Shown piece after piece: positions 8,385-17,824 of a DNA stretch of 64,000 nt; the stretch's first letter is position 1; each line of letters starts with the position of its first letter. This stretch comes from Streptomyces echinoruber (GTDB lineage Bacteria; Actinomycetota; Actinomycetes; Streptomycetales; Streptomycetaceae), in contig NZ_BMWH01000001.1 of the NCBI RefSeq assembly GCF_014651135.1, positions 188,120-252,119 on the forward strand, in the 5' to 3' direction. Both the position numbers and the translations under genes were made by a program. Below the pieces are notes generated by a model, which was not told where the DNA came from, did not search any database, and was given only the letters and a program-made list of their open reading frames with translations.

Positions 8385-8505
8385 CCTCGCCGTACCGGCG
8401 CCGGGCGCCGGCCGGCCGGTCGCCGCCGGCGCAGAGCGCACCGGGTCCGTCCCGCCGCGGTGAATCGCGCAGTCCCACTGGAGACCGACCGAAAGGCCAT
8501 GGGCC

Positions 8506-10566
8506 GTGCGCAACGACCTTCCCTCCCTCGCCGCCGTCCGCAACCTGGGCATCCTCGCCCACGTCGACGCGGGCAAGACCACCGTCACCGAGCGGATCCT
8601 GTACCTGACCGGTGCCACGCACCGGCGCGGCGAGGTGCACGACGGCACCACCGTCACCGACTTCGACCCGCAGGAGCGGGACCGCGGCATCACGATCTTC
8701 GCGGCGGCCGTGAGCTGCGCGTGGGACGGGCACCGGATCAACCTCATCGACACGCCGGGCCACGTCGACTTCGCCGACGAGGTGGAGCGTTCCCTGCGCG
8801 TACTGGACGGCGCGGTCGCGGTGTTCGACGCGGTGGCGGGCGTGGAACCGCAGAGCGAGTCGGTGTGGCGGCAGGCGGACCGGCACGGGGTGCCGCGGAT
8901 CGCGTTCGTCAACAAGATGGACCGCGCGGGCGCCGACCTCGACACGGCGGTCGCGTCGATCCGCGAGCGGCTGCATCCGGTGCCGCTCGTGGTGCAGTTG
9001 CCGATCGGCCGCGAGGCCGGCTTCACCGGCGTCGTGGACCTGGTGCGGATGCGGGCGCTGGTGTGGGCGGACGGCGGCGGCCCGGTCGTGGAGCGGCCGG
9101 TTCCGGACGAGCTGCGGCAGGAGGCGCTGCGGCGGCGCGGGCTGCTGGCGGAGGCGGTGGCCGAACGGCACCCGGCCGCCCTGGAGGAGTACTGCGCCAC
9201 CGGCACGCTCGGCGCGGCCGGACTCACCGCCGCCCTGCGGGACTTGACCCGCGGCGGCGACGGTGTGGTGGTGCTGTGCGGCTCCGCCTACCGCGACCGC
9301 GGCATCGAACCGCTGCTGGACGCCGTCACCGCCTACCTGCCCTCCCCGCTGGACGTGCCGCCGGTCCGCGGCACTTGGGAGGGCGGCCGGCAGGAGCGGG
9401 CCGCGGACCCGCGGGCGCCGTTCGCGGCTCTGGCGTTCAAGGTGACCGCCACCGCGACCGGGCGGCTGACGTACCTGCGGGTGTACTCGGGAACGATCGG
9501 GAAGGGAGAGGCCGTGTGGGACGCGGTCACGCGCACCGCCGAGCGCGTCGGGCGCGTCCTGCGCGTGCGGGCGGACCGGCACACGCCGTTGGAGCGGGCG
9601 GTGGCCGGGGACATCGTCGCCGTGACTGGCCTGAAGTCCGCCCGCGCCGGTACGACCCTGTGCGCGCCGGACGCGCCGCTGGTCCTGGAACCGCCCGTCA
9701 CCGCCGAACCGGTGGTCTCCGTCGCCGTCGGCGCGCGCCGTCCCGGCGACGCCGACCGCCTGGCGCCGCTGCTCGCGCAACTCGCCGAGGAGGACCCCTC
9801 GCTGACGGTGCGCACCGACCCGGAGACCGGGCAGACGGTGCTGTCCGGCATGGGCGAACTGCACCTGGAGGTCGCGGTGGAGAAGCTGCGCCGCACCCGC
9901 GGCCTGGACCTCGCCGTGGGCCGGCCCCGGGTGGCCCACCGCGAGACCGTCGTGCGCGGCGTGACCGGCGCCGTGTACCGGCACGTCAAACAGGACGGCG
10001 GGGCGGGGCAGTTCGCCCACGTGGTGCTGGACGTCGAGCCGCTGGAGGGTGGGGCGGGCACCACCGGCTTCGCGTTCCGCTCGACGGTGACCGGCGGCCG
10101 GGTGCCGCAGGAGTACGTGCGGGCCGTGGAGGCCGGCTGCCGGGACGCCCTGGCCGACGGTCCGCTCGGCGGGCATCCGGTGACCGGTCTGCGCGTCACC
10201 CTGACGGACGGGGCGACCCATCCGAAGGACTCCTCCGAGCTCGCGTTCCGCACCGCCGGCCGGCTCGGGCTGCGTCAGGCCCTGCGCGGCTGCGCCATGG
10301 CCCTGCTCGAACCGGTCGCGGAGGTCACGGTGACCGTCCCCGAGGACGCCGTGGGCGGTGTCCTCGGCGATCTCGCCGCCCGCCGCGCCCGCGTCACCGG
10401 CCAGGAGACGCACGGCGGGACGGCGGTGGTCACGGCCACCGTCCCGCTCGCCGAACTCTTCGGCTACGCGACCCGGTTGCGCGGCCGCACCCGGGGCCGC
10501 GGCACGTTCACGGCCCGCCCGGCGGGCTACGCCCCGGCTCCGGCCGCCACCGCACCGGCCCGGTGA
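8506..10566 (+). CDS. Elongation factor G-like translational GTPase (second EF-G type)
   Basis: The 686-residue protein has the complete EF-G layout. GTPase motifs are AHVDAGKT (residues 18-25), RGITI (60-64), DTPGHVDF (from 82), NKMDRAGAD (about 140) and CGSAY. Domains II-III include [20 protein letters not shown]. Domain IV contains the EF-G-type [20 protein letters not shown] and domain V follows. Canonical EF-G supports ribosome translocation or recycling. Streptomyces commonly carry extra copies whose roles differ. Tetracycline ribosomal-protection proteins share this layout, but the domain IV motif favours EF-G. GTG follows GAAAGG. A long leader precedes the gene and two hairpins follow. 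Confidence 0.85.
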   Translation: MRNDLPSLAAVRNLGILAHVDAGKTTVTERILYLTGATHRRGEVHDGTTVTDFDPQERDRGITIFAAAVSCAWDGHRINLIDTPGHVDFADEVERSLRVLDGAVAVFDAVAGVEPQSESVWRQADRHGVPRIAFVNKMDRAGADLDTAVASIRERLHPVPLVVQLPIGREAGFTGVVDLVRMRALVWADGGGPVVERPVPDELRQEALRRRGLLAEAVAERHPAALEEYCATGTLGAAGLTAALRDLTRGGDGVVVLCGSAYRDRGIEPLLDAVTAYLPSPLDVPPVRGTWEGGRQERAADPRAPFAALAFKVTATATGRLTYLRVYSGTIGKGEAVWDAVTRTAERVGRVLRVRADRHTPLERAVAGDIVAVTGLKSARAGTTLCAPDAPLVLEPPVTAEPVVSVAVGARRPGDADRLAPLLAQLAEEDPSLTVRTDPETGQTVLSGMGELHLEVAVEKLRRTRGLDLAVGRPRVAHRETVVRGVTGAVYRHVKQDGGAGQFAHVVLDVEPLEGGAGTTGFAFRSTVTGGRVPQEYVRAVEAGCRDALADGPLGGHPVTGLRVTLTDGATHPKDSSELAFRTAGRLGLRQALRGCAMALLEPVAEVTVTVPEDAVGGVLGDLAARRARVTGQETHGGTAVVTATVPLAELFGYATRLRGRTRGRGTFTARPAGYAPAPAATAPAR

Positions 10567-10573
10567 CGGCGGG

Positions 10574-10605
10574 CGCGGTAGCGCGGCGGCGGACGCGCTA
10601 CCGCG
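10574..10605 (+). terminator. First terminator hairpin after the EF-G-like gene
   Basis: This is a perfect 12-bp stem (CGCGGTAGCGCG with its complement) with an 8-nt loop, starting 8 bp after the stop codon. Confidence 0.75.
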
Positions 10606-10621
10606 GTGCCCGGGCCGGGGA

Positions 10622-10653
10622 CGCCGGCCCCTCCCACGGCGGAGGGGCCGGCG
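10622..10653 (+). terminator. Second terminator hairpin after the EF-G-like gene
   Basis: This is a perfect 13-bp stem (CGCCGGCCCCTCC and complement) with a 6-nt loop, 17 bp beyond the first hairpin. It may also serve the convergent GH55 gene. Confidence 0.75.
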
Positions 10654-10665
10654 CCTCCCGGCCGC

Positions 10666-10784
10666 CCGGACCGGTCACCGGAACCGGTCGCCTGGACCGG
10701 CCGCCTGAGCCGATCACCGGGACCGACCGTCCGGACCGGTCACCGGAACCGGTCGCCTGGACCGGCCGCCTGAGCCGATCACCG
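10666..10784. repeat. 54-bp direct repeat (period 65) between convergent genes
   Basis: The stretch 10666-10719 recurs exactly or nearly so at 10731-10784. Both copies are built from CCGG-containing half-sites (ACCGG, CCGGT), and further partial units run to about 10830. The array occupies the space between the EF-G-like gene terminators and the end of the GH55 gene. No gene is apparent. Confidence 0.85.
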
Positions 10785-10830
10785 AAACCGGCAGCCCGAA
10801 CCGGCCACCGGAACCGGCCGCCCGGACCGC

Positions 10831-12753
10831 TCAGGGATACGACACCACCGTCGACGGCGTCGTCGACGTGCCCGAGGTCGGCGCGCCCGTGTCGTTGATG
10901 ACGTGCGCGTACTGGCCGTTGCCGCCCAGCGACACCACCAGCAGGTCGTGGAAGCGCACGCCCGGCCGGACCGGGGCGGCGAAGCCGTGGTCCTGCACGA
11001 TGGTCGGGGCGACGTTGTAGTAGCAGTAGCTGCCCAGGCCCCAGCCCTCGTGGCTGGTGACGTTGTCGCCGACCTTGTAGGCGGCGTAGCCGCGGACCGG
11101 GCCGTCCTGCACGGCGGCCTGGTCGGGCGCGTCGTACGCCTTCTCGTTCTGGAAGAAGATGGTGCGGCCGCGCTGGCCGTACCACTGCACGTCGTACTTG
11201 TTGAAGTGCTCCACGAACAGGCCGGTGGCGAGCACGTCGTCGCCGTTGACGACGATGCCGTAGTCGGCGCGGTTGGTCTCCCAGCCGACGCCCGTGCCGT
11301 GGTCGGCGCGCCACACCCAGGTGTGGTCGACGAGGGTGTGGCGGCTGTTGATCACCATGCTGGTGGTGGCCCGGCCGGCGCCCGCGCCGCCGATGCGGAC
11401 GAACACGTCCTGGACGGTGGTGGGGTTGGCGGAGTGGTCCTTGGCCGCGCCGGGCGGGCCGATCTCCAGCAGGGTCGCGGAGTTGACCGGTCCGGCGTCG
11501 ACGAGGAACCCGGCCAGCCGTACGCCGTCGACGTCGGCGACCTGCACGGCCGTCACGCCGTTGTCCGGGACCAGGGTGGCGTAGCCCAGGCCGAGGACGA
11601 CGGTGTTGGGCCGGTCGATCCGGATCGGCTGGTCGAGGTGGTAGATGCCCGGCGTGAGCAGCAGGTGCAGGCCCTGCGCGAGCGCCTGGTTGAGGGTCGC
11701 CGCGCTCACTCCGGGCCGGACGACGTAGAACTGCGTGAGCGGCAGCGACGTGCCGCGCGGGGTGCCGCTGCCCCAGGTCACGCCGCGGGCGTTGGTGCGC
11801 TTCTCGGGCAAAAAGACGCGGAACTCGCTGCCGTTGACGTACAGGAACGGCTTCTCGCGGGAGACGGGGGTGGTGCCGAGCGTGGTGTACGGCGGGTTGG
11901 GGAAGCTCTGCGCGGGTGCTCCCTCGACGCCGGAGAACACCATGTTCCACACGCCGTTGAGCCAGCCGCCGATCGCGCTGTCGCGGGTGTACCACTGCTG
12001 CTGGGAGTACGGGCCGACCTGGCCGTCGATGCGGCTGTCGGCGATGTAGCCGCCGCTGGCCCAACCGTAGCCGCTGGGCGCGAGGTCGAGGCCGCCGTGC
12101 ACGTGCATGCGGCGGAACGGGGCGGCCTGGGCGACGGCCCAGCGGTTGGTGCCGTTCGCGGGGTACAGGGCGAGGTTCTCCGCCGAACGCCAGAAGTTCT
12201 GCGTGGCGTTGCCGTTGAACCAGCCGGCGTCGACCGTGACGTCCCCGTGGAGGGTGGTGTCGTCGGGGGAGAGGCCGAGGCCGGCGATGGAGGTGTAGAA
12301 GCCGATCTGGGCGTTGAGGCCCCGGTAGGTGCCGGGCTTGAACAGCAGGGCCCAGCGGCCGGTGCCGAACTGCGCCGACTCCTGCTGCCGGAACACCTCG
12401 TCCAGCTTGGCCTGGATGTTCGGGGTGGCCGGGTCGAAGACCAGGACGTTGGGGCCGAGGTCGCCGCCGCCGGCCAGGGGGCGCGGTCGGCGGCGGGTGC
12501 CCGGTGCGGCGGCCCGCGCGGGGGCCGGGGAGGAGGCCCGCGCGGGGGCCGCGGCGGCGGACGTGCCGGGGGTGAGGGCGACGGCGGCGGCAGCGGCCGC
12601 ACCGGTGGCGGCGCCGAGGACGGCTCTGCGGCCGAGCGCGGCGCGTGAACGGCCGGAGGGGTGTGGGGAGTCGAAGAGGTGCGAGGACTCGGAGGGGTGC
12701 GAGGACTCGGAGGGGTGCGAGGACTCGGAGGGGTGTGGGGAGTCGGGAACCAT
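10831..12753 (-). CDS. Secreted GH55 exo-beta-1,3-glucanase
   Basis: This 640-residue enzyme is predicted to release glucose or short oligomers from beta-1,3-glucan outside the cell. The N terminus has a basic R-x-R-x-x-x-x-R-R segment and a long Ala-rich hydrophobic stretch, consistent with Tat-type export. The mature part starts near GGGDLGPNVLVFDPATP and forms the two-beta-helix GH55 fold. It closely follows the Streptomyces laminarinase SacteLam55A as I remember it (for example FGTGRWALLFKPGTYRGLNA and FVEHFNKYDVQWYGQ). The expected catalytic acid is Glu569 in SHEGWGLGSYCY. ATG at 12753 has AGGAG upstream. The first 30 residues carry an ESSHPS repeat. The gene is divergent from the sugar importer. 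Confidence 0.93.
   Translation of the reverse strand: MVPDSPHPSESSHPSESSHPSESSHLFDSPHPSGRSRAALGRRAVLGAATGAAAAAAVALTPGTSAAAAPARASSPAPARAAAPGTRRRPRPLAGGGDLGPNVLVFDPATPNIQAKLDEVFRQQESAQFGTGRWALLFKPGTYRGLNAQIGFYTSIAGLGLSPDDTTLHGDVTVDAGWFNGNATQNFWRSAENLALYPANGTNRWAVAQAAPFRRMHVHGGLDLAPSGYGWASGGYIADSRIDGQVGPYSQQQWYTRDSAIGGWLNGVWNMVFSGVEGAPAQSFPNPPYTTLGTTPVSREKPFLYVNGSEFRVFLPEKRTNARGVTWGSGTPRGTSLPLTQFYVVRPGVSAATLNQALAQGLHLLLTPGIYHLDQPIRIDRPNTVVLGLGYATLVPDNGVTAVQVADVDGVRLAGFLVDAGPVNSATLLEIGPPGAAKDHSANPTTVQDVFVRIGGAGAGRATTSMVINSRHTLVDHTWVWRADHGTGVGWETNRADYGIVVNGDDVLATGLFVEHFNKYDVQWYGQRGRTIFFQNEKAYDAPDQAAVQDGPVRGYAAYKVGDNVTSHEGWGLGSYCYYNVAPTIVQDHGFAAPVRPGVRFHDLLVVSLGGNGQYAHVINDTGAPTSGTSTTPSTVVSYP
12683..12736. 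repeat. Three 18-bp tandem units inside the GH55 signal region
   Basis: GAGGACTCGGAGGGGTGC occurs three times head to tail within the first codons of the GH55 gene and encodes repeats of E-S-S-H-P-S on the minus strand. The repeat lengthens the N terminus before the twin-arginine-like segment without shifting the frame. Confidence 0.85.
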
Positions 12754-12793
12754 GGCGGCTCTCCTGGTTCGGGAAGTGAACGGTGGGGTGGTC

Positions 12794-12807
12794 AGGGAGC
12801 GCTCTCT
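12794..12807. promoter_or_regulatory. CebR-like operator candidate
   Basis: AGGGAGCGCTCTCT matches 11 of 14 positions of the CebR operator TGGGAGCGCTCCCA known from cellulose and cello-oligosaccharide genes of Streptomyces. It lies about 40 bp upstream of the GH55 start. It may bind CebR or a related LacI-family regulator. No such regulator gene lies next to the locus. Confidence 0.45.
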
Positions 12808-12810
12808 CGC

Positions 12811-12846
12811 CGGGGAATGCTTCATCCGTGTAAACGGATGCGTCAA
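12811..12846 (-). promoter_or_regulatory. GH55 promoter with an operator between -35 and -10
   Basis: On the minus strand TTGACG (plus 12841-12846) is followed 18 bp later by AAGCAT as a possible -10. The spacer is almost filled by an inverted repeat, CATCCGT-N4-ACGGATG (plus 12823-12840). A repressor bound there would block RNA polymerase directly. The CebR-like box lies just downstream of it. Confidence 0.5.
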
Positions 12847-12884
12847 GGGGTGCGCGCAGAGTTCGACAAACGCTGTGAAAGTCC

Positions 12885-12936
12885 TTGACGGCCAAGCCGG
12901 TTGGGTCTTAACTCACGGCCTGAATTAAGTCGTGAG
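12885..12936 (+). promoter_or_regulatory. Promoter and inverted repeat of the beta-glucan importer operon
   Basis: TTGACG (12885-12890), a 17-bp spacer and TTAACT (12908-12913) form a good housekeeping-type promoter, about 105 bp before the binding-protein gene. An inverted repeat CTCACG-N13-CGTGAG (12912-12936) overlaps the -10 box and the likely start site and could be a repressor operator. Confidence 0.55.
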
Positions 12937-13017
12937 GGAGTTCGTCCGCCGAACGGGGCGCGCGGTGCAAGCCGTCCGGTCCCCGGGTTCCCGACTCCCG
13001 GAAGGGACACCAGAGCC

Positions 13018-14334
13018 ATGCGCAGCACGCGAGCCGCGGCCGTCGGCGCCGCCACCCTGTCACTCGCCCTCGCCGTCTCGGCCTGCGGCGGCGGCACTTC
13101 CACGGGCGGCGGATCGGACGCCTCCCCGAAGACCCTCACGTACTGGGCCTCCAACCAGGGCGCGAGCATCGCCGTCGACAAGCAGGTCCTGCAGCCGGAG
13201 CTGGAGAAGTTCCAGCGGCAGACCGGCATCAAGGTCAAGCTGGAGGTGGTTCCCTGGTCCGACCTGCTCAACCGGATCCTGACCGCCGCCACCTCCGGGC
13301 AGGGCCCGGACGTGCTGAACATCGGCAACACCTGGAGCGCCTCCCTGCAGGCCACCGGCGCGCTGCTGCCGTGGGACGCGAAGAACTTCGCGAGGATCGG
13401 CGGCAAGGACCGCTTCGCCGCCTCCGCGCTGGCCTCCACCGGCGCGCCCGGCAAGGACCCGGCCGCGGTGCCGCTGTACTCGATGGCGTACGCCCTCTAC
13501 TACAACAAGAAGATCTTCGCCGACGCCGGCCTCACGCGACCCCCCGCCACCTGGGCCGAGTTGGTGGCCGACGGCAGGAAGATCCGGCAGCGGGGCAAGC
13601 AGGCGCTGGGCGCCGAGGGCTCCAACCCCTCGGAGAACATCCACCACGTCTTCGTCCTCGCCAAACAGCACGGCGCCGACTTCTTCACCCCCGACGGCAG
13701 GCCCGACTTCACCAACGACGGCGCGGTCGCCGCGGTGAAGCAGTACGTCGACCTGATGGCCAAGGACAAGGTCGTCCCGCCCGGCAACGCCGAGTACGCG
13801 CAGAACCAGTCGGTGAGCGACTTCGCCAAGGGCCGCACCGCGATGCTGCTGTGGCAGTCCGCCGCCGCCAACCTCAAGTCCCAGGGCATGAAGGAGTCCG
13901 ACTACGGCGTCGCCCCCGTGCCCGTGCAGTCCGGCAGCCCCGGCACCGGCACCCAGGTCAACTCCATGGCCGCCGGCATCAACATCGCGGTGTTCAAGAA
14001 CACCCACAACCTCGACGGCGCCACCAGGTTCGTGAAGTTCATGACCGGCGACGCCGAGCAGAAGATCCTCAACAAGGCCTACAGCTCCATCCCGCCGGTC
14101 ACCTCCGCCCAGTCCGACCCGGCGTTCGCCGCCCCGGCCACCGCCGTGCTGAGGGACACCCTCGCCAGGAGCGCCGCCGCGCTGCCGCAGGTCGTGGACG
14201 AGTCGCAGTTCGAGACGGCCGTCGGCACCGCCGTCAAGGAGCTGTTCGCCGACGCCGCCGCCGGCCGCGCGGTGACCACCGCCTCGGTGAAGGCCAGGCT
14301 CCAGAAGGCCCAGCAGCAGATGCCGGCGAAGTGA
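13018..14334 (+). CDS. ABC importer substrate-binding lipoprotein (sugar, family 1)
   Basis: This 438-residue extracellular solute-binding protein has a lipoprotein signal: basic start, hydrophobic core and lipobox LAVSAC with lipidated Cys23. A Gly/Ser linker follows. The mature part has family 1 features such as TSGQGPDVLNIGNTWSASLQ, YSMAYALYYNKKIFADAGL and FAKGRTAMLLWQSAAAN. It should capture an oligosaccharide outside the cell. Next to GH55, GH1 and GH16 enzymes the likely ligand is laminaribiose or another beta-1,3-gluco-oligosaccharide. It is the first gene of a four-gene run with very short spacings. Confidence 0.92.
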   Translation: MRSTRAAAVGAATLSLALAVSACGGGTSTGGGSDASPKTLTYWASNQGASIAVDKQVLQPELEKFQRQTGIKVKLEVVPWSDLLNRILTAATSGQGPDVLNIGNTWSASLQATGALLPWDAKNFARIGGKDRFAASALASTGAPGKDPAAVPLYSMAYALYYNKKIFADAGLTRPPATWAELVADGRKIRQRGKQALGAEGSNPSENIHHVFVLAKQHGADFFTPDGRPDFTNDGAVAAVKQYVDLMAKDKVVPPGNAEYAQNQSVSDFAKGRTAMLLWQSAAANLKSQGMKESDYGVAPVPVQSGSPGTGTQVNSMAAGINIAVFKNTHNLDGATRFVKFMTGDAEQKILNKAYSSIPPVTSAQSDPAFAAPATAVLRDTLARSAAALPQVVDESQFETAVGTAVKELFADAAAGRAVTTASVKARLQKAQQQMPAK

Positions 14335-14339
14335 CGCCG

Positions 14340-15332
14340 ATGACGACCACCGTGGAAACCGGCAAGTCCGCGGTCTCCCACAGCTCCCCCGGTGCGGCGG
14401 CGCCCGGCCCCCGCCGCACCGGCCGGCTGCGCCGCGGCTCGCTGCCCTACCTGCTGCTCCTGCCCGCCCTCGCCCTGGAACTCCTGGTCCACCTGGTGCC
14501 GATGGTCATCGGCATCACCATGAGCTTCAAGGAACTCACCCAGTTCTACCTGCGCGACTGGGGCGCCGCCCCCTGGTCCGGCATCGGCAACTACCGCGTG
14601 TCGGTGGACTTCGACGCCCCCGTCGGCCGCGCCCTGCTCCACTCCTTCCTCGTCACCTGCGGCTTCACCGTGCTGTCGGTCGGCCTGTGCTGGCTGATCG
14701 GCACGGCCGCGGCGATCTGCATGCAGGACGCCTTCCGCGGCCGCGGCCTGCTGCGCGCACTGTTCCTGGTGCCGTACGCGCTGCCGGTCTACGCGGCCGT
14801 CATCACCTGGGTGTTCATGTTCCAGCACGACAACGGCCTGGTGAACCACGTCCTGCACGACCAGCTCCACCTCACCGGCAAACCGTCGTTCTGGCTCATC
14901 GGCGACAACAGCTTCGTGGCGCTGCTGGTGGTGTCGGTGTGGAAGGGCTGGCCGTTCGCCTTCCTCATCGTCATGGCCGGCCTGCAGACCATCCCGCGCG
15001 AGCTGTACGAGGCGGCCGCCCTGGACGGCGCCGGGGTGTGGCAGCAGATCCGCCGCATCACCCTGCCGTCGCTGCGCAGCGTCAACCAGGTGCTGGTCCT
15101 GGTGCTGTTCCTGTGGACCTTCAACGACTTCAACACGCCGTACGTGATGTTCGGCAAGGCCGCGCCCGAGGCCGCCGACCTCATCTCGGTCCACATCTAC
15201 CAGGCGTCGTTCGTCACCTGGAACTTCGGCACCGGCTCGGCCATGTCCGTCCTGCTGCTGCTGTTCCTGCTGGTCGTCACCGGCGTCTACCTCGCGCTCA
15301 CCTCACGCGGACGGAGGGCCGCCGATGCCTAG
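14340..15332 (+). CDS. Sugar ABC transporter permease (MalF/MsmF type)
   Basis: The 330-residue inner-membrane protein has a 35-residue polar N terminus and six predicted helices. The ATPase-docking EAA loop is LYEAAALDGAGVWQQIRRIT near residues 222-241. ATG at 14340 lies 5 bp after the binding-protein stop. A GTG at 14331 overlaps that gene and is the alternative. It pairs with the next permease. No ATPase gene is in the operon, as is usual in Streptomyces where a shared MsiK-type ATPase energises several sugar importers. Confidence 0.92.
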   Translation: MTTTVETGKSAVSHSSPGAAAPGPRRTGRLRRGSLPYLLLLPALALELLVHLVPMVIGITMSFKELTQFYLRDWGAAPWSGIGNYRVSVDFDAPVGRALLHSFLVTCGFTVLSVGLCWLIGTAAAICMQDAFRGRGLLRALFLVPYALPVYAAVITWVFMFQHDNGLVNHVLHDQLHLTGKPSFWLIGDNSFVALLVVSVWKGWPFAFLIVMAGLQTIPRELYEAAALDGAGVWQQIRRITLPSLRSVNQVLVLVLFLWTFNDFNTPYVMFGKAAPEAADLISVHIYQASFVTWNFGTGSAMSVLLLLFLLVVTGVYLALTSRGRRAADA

Positions 15333-16179
15333 GTCCCCGATGGCCGCGCCGCGCTCCTTCCTGTGGACGCGCCGCGTCCTGCTCACCCTGCTCACCGGCT
15401 TCGTCCTGCTGCCGGTGTACGTCATGGTCTCCAGCTCCCTGAAGCCGCTCGCGGACGTCTCCGGCTCGTTCCGCTGGCTGCCCAGCGGCCTGACGGTCCG
15501 CCCCTACATCGACATCTGGTCGACGGTGCCGCTGGCGAAGTACTTCGTCAACTCGCTGATCGTGTCGGTCAGCGCGACGCTGTGCTCGGTCGCCGTGGCG
15601 GTCTTCGCGGCCTACGCGGTCAGCCGCCACGACTTCCGCGGCAAGCGCGTCTTCACGGTCACCGTGCTGTCGACGCAGATGTTCCCCGGCATCCTCTTCC
15701 TGCTGCCGCTGTTCCTGCTCTACGTCAACATCGGCAACGCCACCGGCATCGCCCTGTTCGGCTCCCGCGGCGGCCTGATCCTGACGTACCTGACCTTCTC
15801 CCTGCCGTTCTCGATCTGGATGCTGATCGGCTACTTCGACTCGGTGCCGCGCGACCTGGACGAGGCGGCACTGGTGGACGGCTGCGGTCCGCTCGGCGCG
15901 CTGCTGCGGATCGTCGTGCCGGCCGCCGTGCCCGGCATCGTCGCCGTCGCCGTCTACGCTTTCATGACCGCCTGGGGCGAGGTGCTGTTCGCGTCGGTGA
16001 TGACCAACGACACCACCCGCACCCTCGCCGTGGGCCTGCAGGGCTACTCCACCCTCTACGACGTCTACTGGAACCAGATCATGGCCGCCTCCCTCGTGGT
16101 CAGCGTTCCCGTGGTCGCCGGCTTCCTGCTGCTGCAGCGCTATCTCGTCACCGGGCTCACCGCCGGGGCGGTGAAGTGA
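15325..16179 (+). CDS. Sugar ABC transporter permease (MalG/MsmG type)
   Basis: The 284-residue membrane protein has six helices and the EAA loop [20 protein letters not shown], followed by [20 protein letters not shown]. It overlaps the upstream permease by 8 nt and ends 29 bp before the chosen start of the GH1 gene, so all are one transcription unit. Together with the previous permease it forms the channel of the beta-glucoside importer. Confidence 0.92.
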   Translation: MPRSPMAAPRSFLWTRRVLLTLLTGFVLLPVYVMVSSSLKPLADVSGSFRWLPSGLTVRPYIDIWSTVPLAKYFVNSLIVSVSATLCSVAVAVFAAYAVSRHDFRGKRVFTVTVLSTQMFPGILFLLPLFLLYVNIGNATGIALFGSRGGLILTYLTFSLPFSIWMLIGYFDSVPRDLDEAALVDGCGPLGALLRIVVPAAVPGIVAVAVYAFMTAWGEVLFASVMTNDTTRTLAVGLQGYSTLYDVYWNQIMAASLVVSVPVVAGFLLLQRYLVTGLTAGAVK

Positions 16180-16208
16180 CCAACCCGTCCGTCTTTGAAG
16201 GGACTTAC

Positions 16209-17573
16209 GTGTCCGACGCCATCGATCTCGCCGCCCTCCCGCACGACTTCCTGTGGGGCACGGCCACCTCGGCGTACCAGATCGAGGGAGCCGTCGCCGA
16301 GGACGGCCGCTCCCCGTCCATCTGGGACACCTTCTCGCACACCCCCGGCAAGACCGACAACGGTGACCACGGCGACGTCGCCTGCGACCACTACCATCGC
16401 TGGCGCCAGGACATCGACCTGATGCGGCAGTTGGGCACCAACGCCTACCGCCTGTCCGTGGCCTGGCCGCGCGTCGTACCCGGCGGCGACGGCCCGGTCA
16501 ACCCCAAGGGCCTTGACTTCTACGACCAGTTGATCGACGGACTGCTGGAGGCCGGCATCACCCCGTCCGTCACGCTCTACCACTGGGACCTGCCGCAGGT
16601 GCTGCAGGACCGCGGCGGCTGGCCCGAGCGCGCCACCGCCGAGCACTTCGCCGCGTACGCCGCCGCCGTCGCCGCCCGCCTCGGCGACCGGGTCACCCAC
16701 TGGGCCACCCTCAACGAACCCCTGTGCTCGGCCTGGATCGGCCACCTGGAGGGCCTGATGGCCCCCGGCCTGACCGACCTGACGGCCGCGGTGCGCGCCT
16801 CCTACCACCTCCTCCTCGGCCACGGCCTGGCCGCCCAGGCCGTCCGCGCCGAGGCCCCCGGCGCCCAGGTCGGCATCGTCAACAACCTCTCCACCGTCCA
16901 TCCCGCCACCGACCGCCCCGAGGACGCCGCCGCCGCCCGCCGGATGGACGGCCACACCAACCGCTGGTGGCTCGACCCGGTGCACGGCCGCGGCTTCCCC
17001 GCCGACATGCGCGAGGTCTACGGCGTAGAACTCCCCGAGCGGCCGGGCGACTTGGAGACCATCGCACAGCCGCTGGACTGGCTCGGCCTGAACTACTACT
17101 TCCCGGCCACCGTCGCCGACGACCCCGCCGGCCCCGTCCCCCACGCCCGCACCGTGCGCCGCCTCGGCGCCCCCCGCACCGGCATGGACTGGGAGATCGA
17201 CGCGAGCGGCATCGAGACGCTGCTGCTGCGCCTCACCCACGAGTACGGCGCCCGCCGCCTCTACGTCACCGAGAACGGCTCCGCCTTCCCCGACGTGGTA
17301 CGCCCCGACGGCACCGTCGACGACCCCGAACGCCGCGACTACCTCGTCGCCCACCTCGCCGCCTGCGCCTCCGCCGCCCGCAAGGGCGCCCCGCTCGCCG
17401 GCTACTTCGCCTGGTCGCTGCTGGACAACTTCGAGTGGGCGTACGGCTACGACAAGCGCTTCGGCCTGGTCCACGTCGATTACCGCACCCAGGTCCGCAC
17501 CATCAAGGGCTCCGGACACCGGTACGCGGACATCATCCGCGCGCACCGGGGGCGGGGGCGACAGGCGGCCTGA
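16209..17573 (+). CDS. GH1 family beta-glucosidase (cytoplasmic)
   Basis: The 454-residue TIM-barrel enzyme cleaves beta-glucosides taken up by the adjacent importer. The N-terminal signature is [16 protein letters not shown]. The acid/base is Glu170 in ATLNEP and the nucleophile is Glu355 in LYVTENGSA. It has no signal peptide. GTG at 16209 is favoured by GAAGGGA at the right distance. GTG at 16176 overlaps the permease stop and would add 11 residues. The C terminus is basic and low-complexity. Laminaribiose is the expected substrate from context. Confidence 0.93.
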   Translation: MSDAIDLAALPHDFLWGTATSAYQIEGAVAEDGRSPSIWDTFSHTPGKTDNGDHGDVACDHYHRWRQDIDLMRQLGTNAYRLSVAWPRVVPGGDGPVNPKGLDFYDQLIDGLLEAGITPSVTLYHWDLPQVLQDRGGWPERATAEHFAAYAAAVAARLGDRVTHWATLNEPLCSAWIGHLEGLMAPGLTDLTAAVRASYHLLLGHGLAAQAVRAEAPGAQVGIVNNLSTVHPATDRPEDAAAARRMDGHTNRWWLDPVHGRGFPADMREVYGVELPERPGDLETIAQPLDWLGLNYYFPATVADDPAGPVPHARTVRRLGAPRTGMDWEIDASGIETLLLRLTHEYGARRLYVTENGSAFPDVVRPDGTVDDPERRDYLVAHLAACASAARKGAPLAGYFAWSLLDNFEWAYGYDKRFGLVHVDYRTQVRTIKGSGHRYADIIRAHRGRGRQAA

Positions 17574-17824
17574 GACCGGGCCGCGGCCCGAGGCGGGCTG
17601 CGGCCCGGACCGGCCGCGGCTCGAGACCGGCCGAGGCCCGAGGTGGGGGCGCGTGCGGCGGGCGCGGGAGCGGGAGCCCGGGCCCGCCGCACCACCCCCA
17701 GGAATGACATGTCCATGACTTTCGCCAAGGTGTGCCACCCCACGGCGTACCACCGCACCCCGCACCACCGCACCTCGTACCACCGCACGGCACTGGCACC
17801 CTCACCCTCCCCAAGGAGAGCCGC

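Larger units (their letters stand above)
7813..8505. other. Long repeat-bearing leader region upstream of the EF-G-like gene
   Basis: This 693-bp gap contains two and a third copies of a 24-bp unit at 8034-8089 (ACCGGATACAGCGGCGGACG plus GAAA). TACACT at 8111-8116 resembles a -10 box. A small open frame lies at 8195-8299 and three 18-bp units at 8333-8384. A G+C-rich inverted stretch lies at 8396-8437. If transcription starts near 8123, the untranslated leader of the downstream GTPase is close to 380 nt. Other open frames here have low-complexity Arg/Gly composition and are not called. Confidence 0.55.

Noticed and set aside
8506..10566. Tetracycline ribosomal-protection protein (TetM/OtrA type)
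   Set aside because: The domain IV motif [16 protein letters not shown] is of EF-G type, so an EF-G paralogue fits better. Resistance was not claimed.
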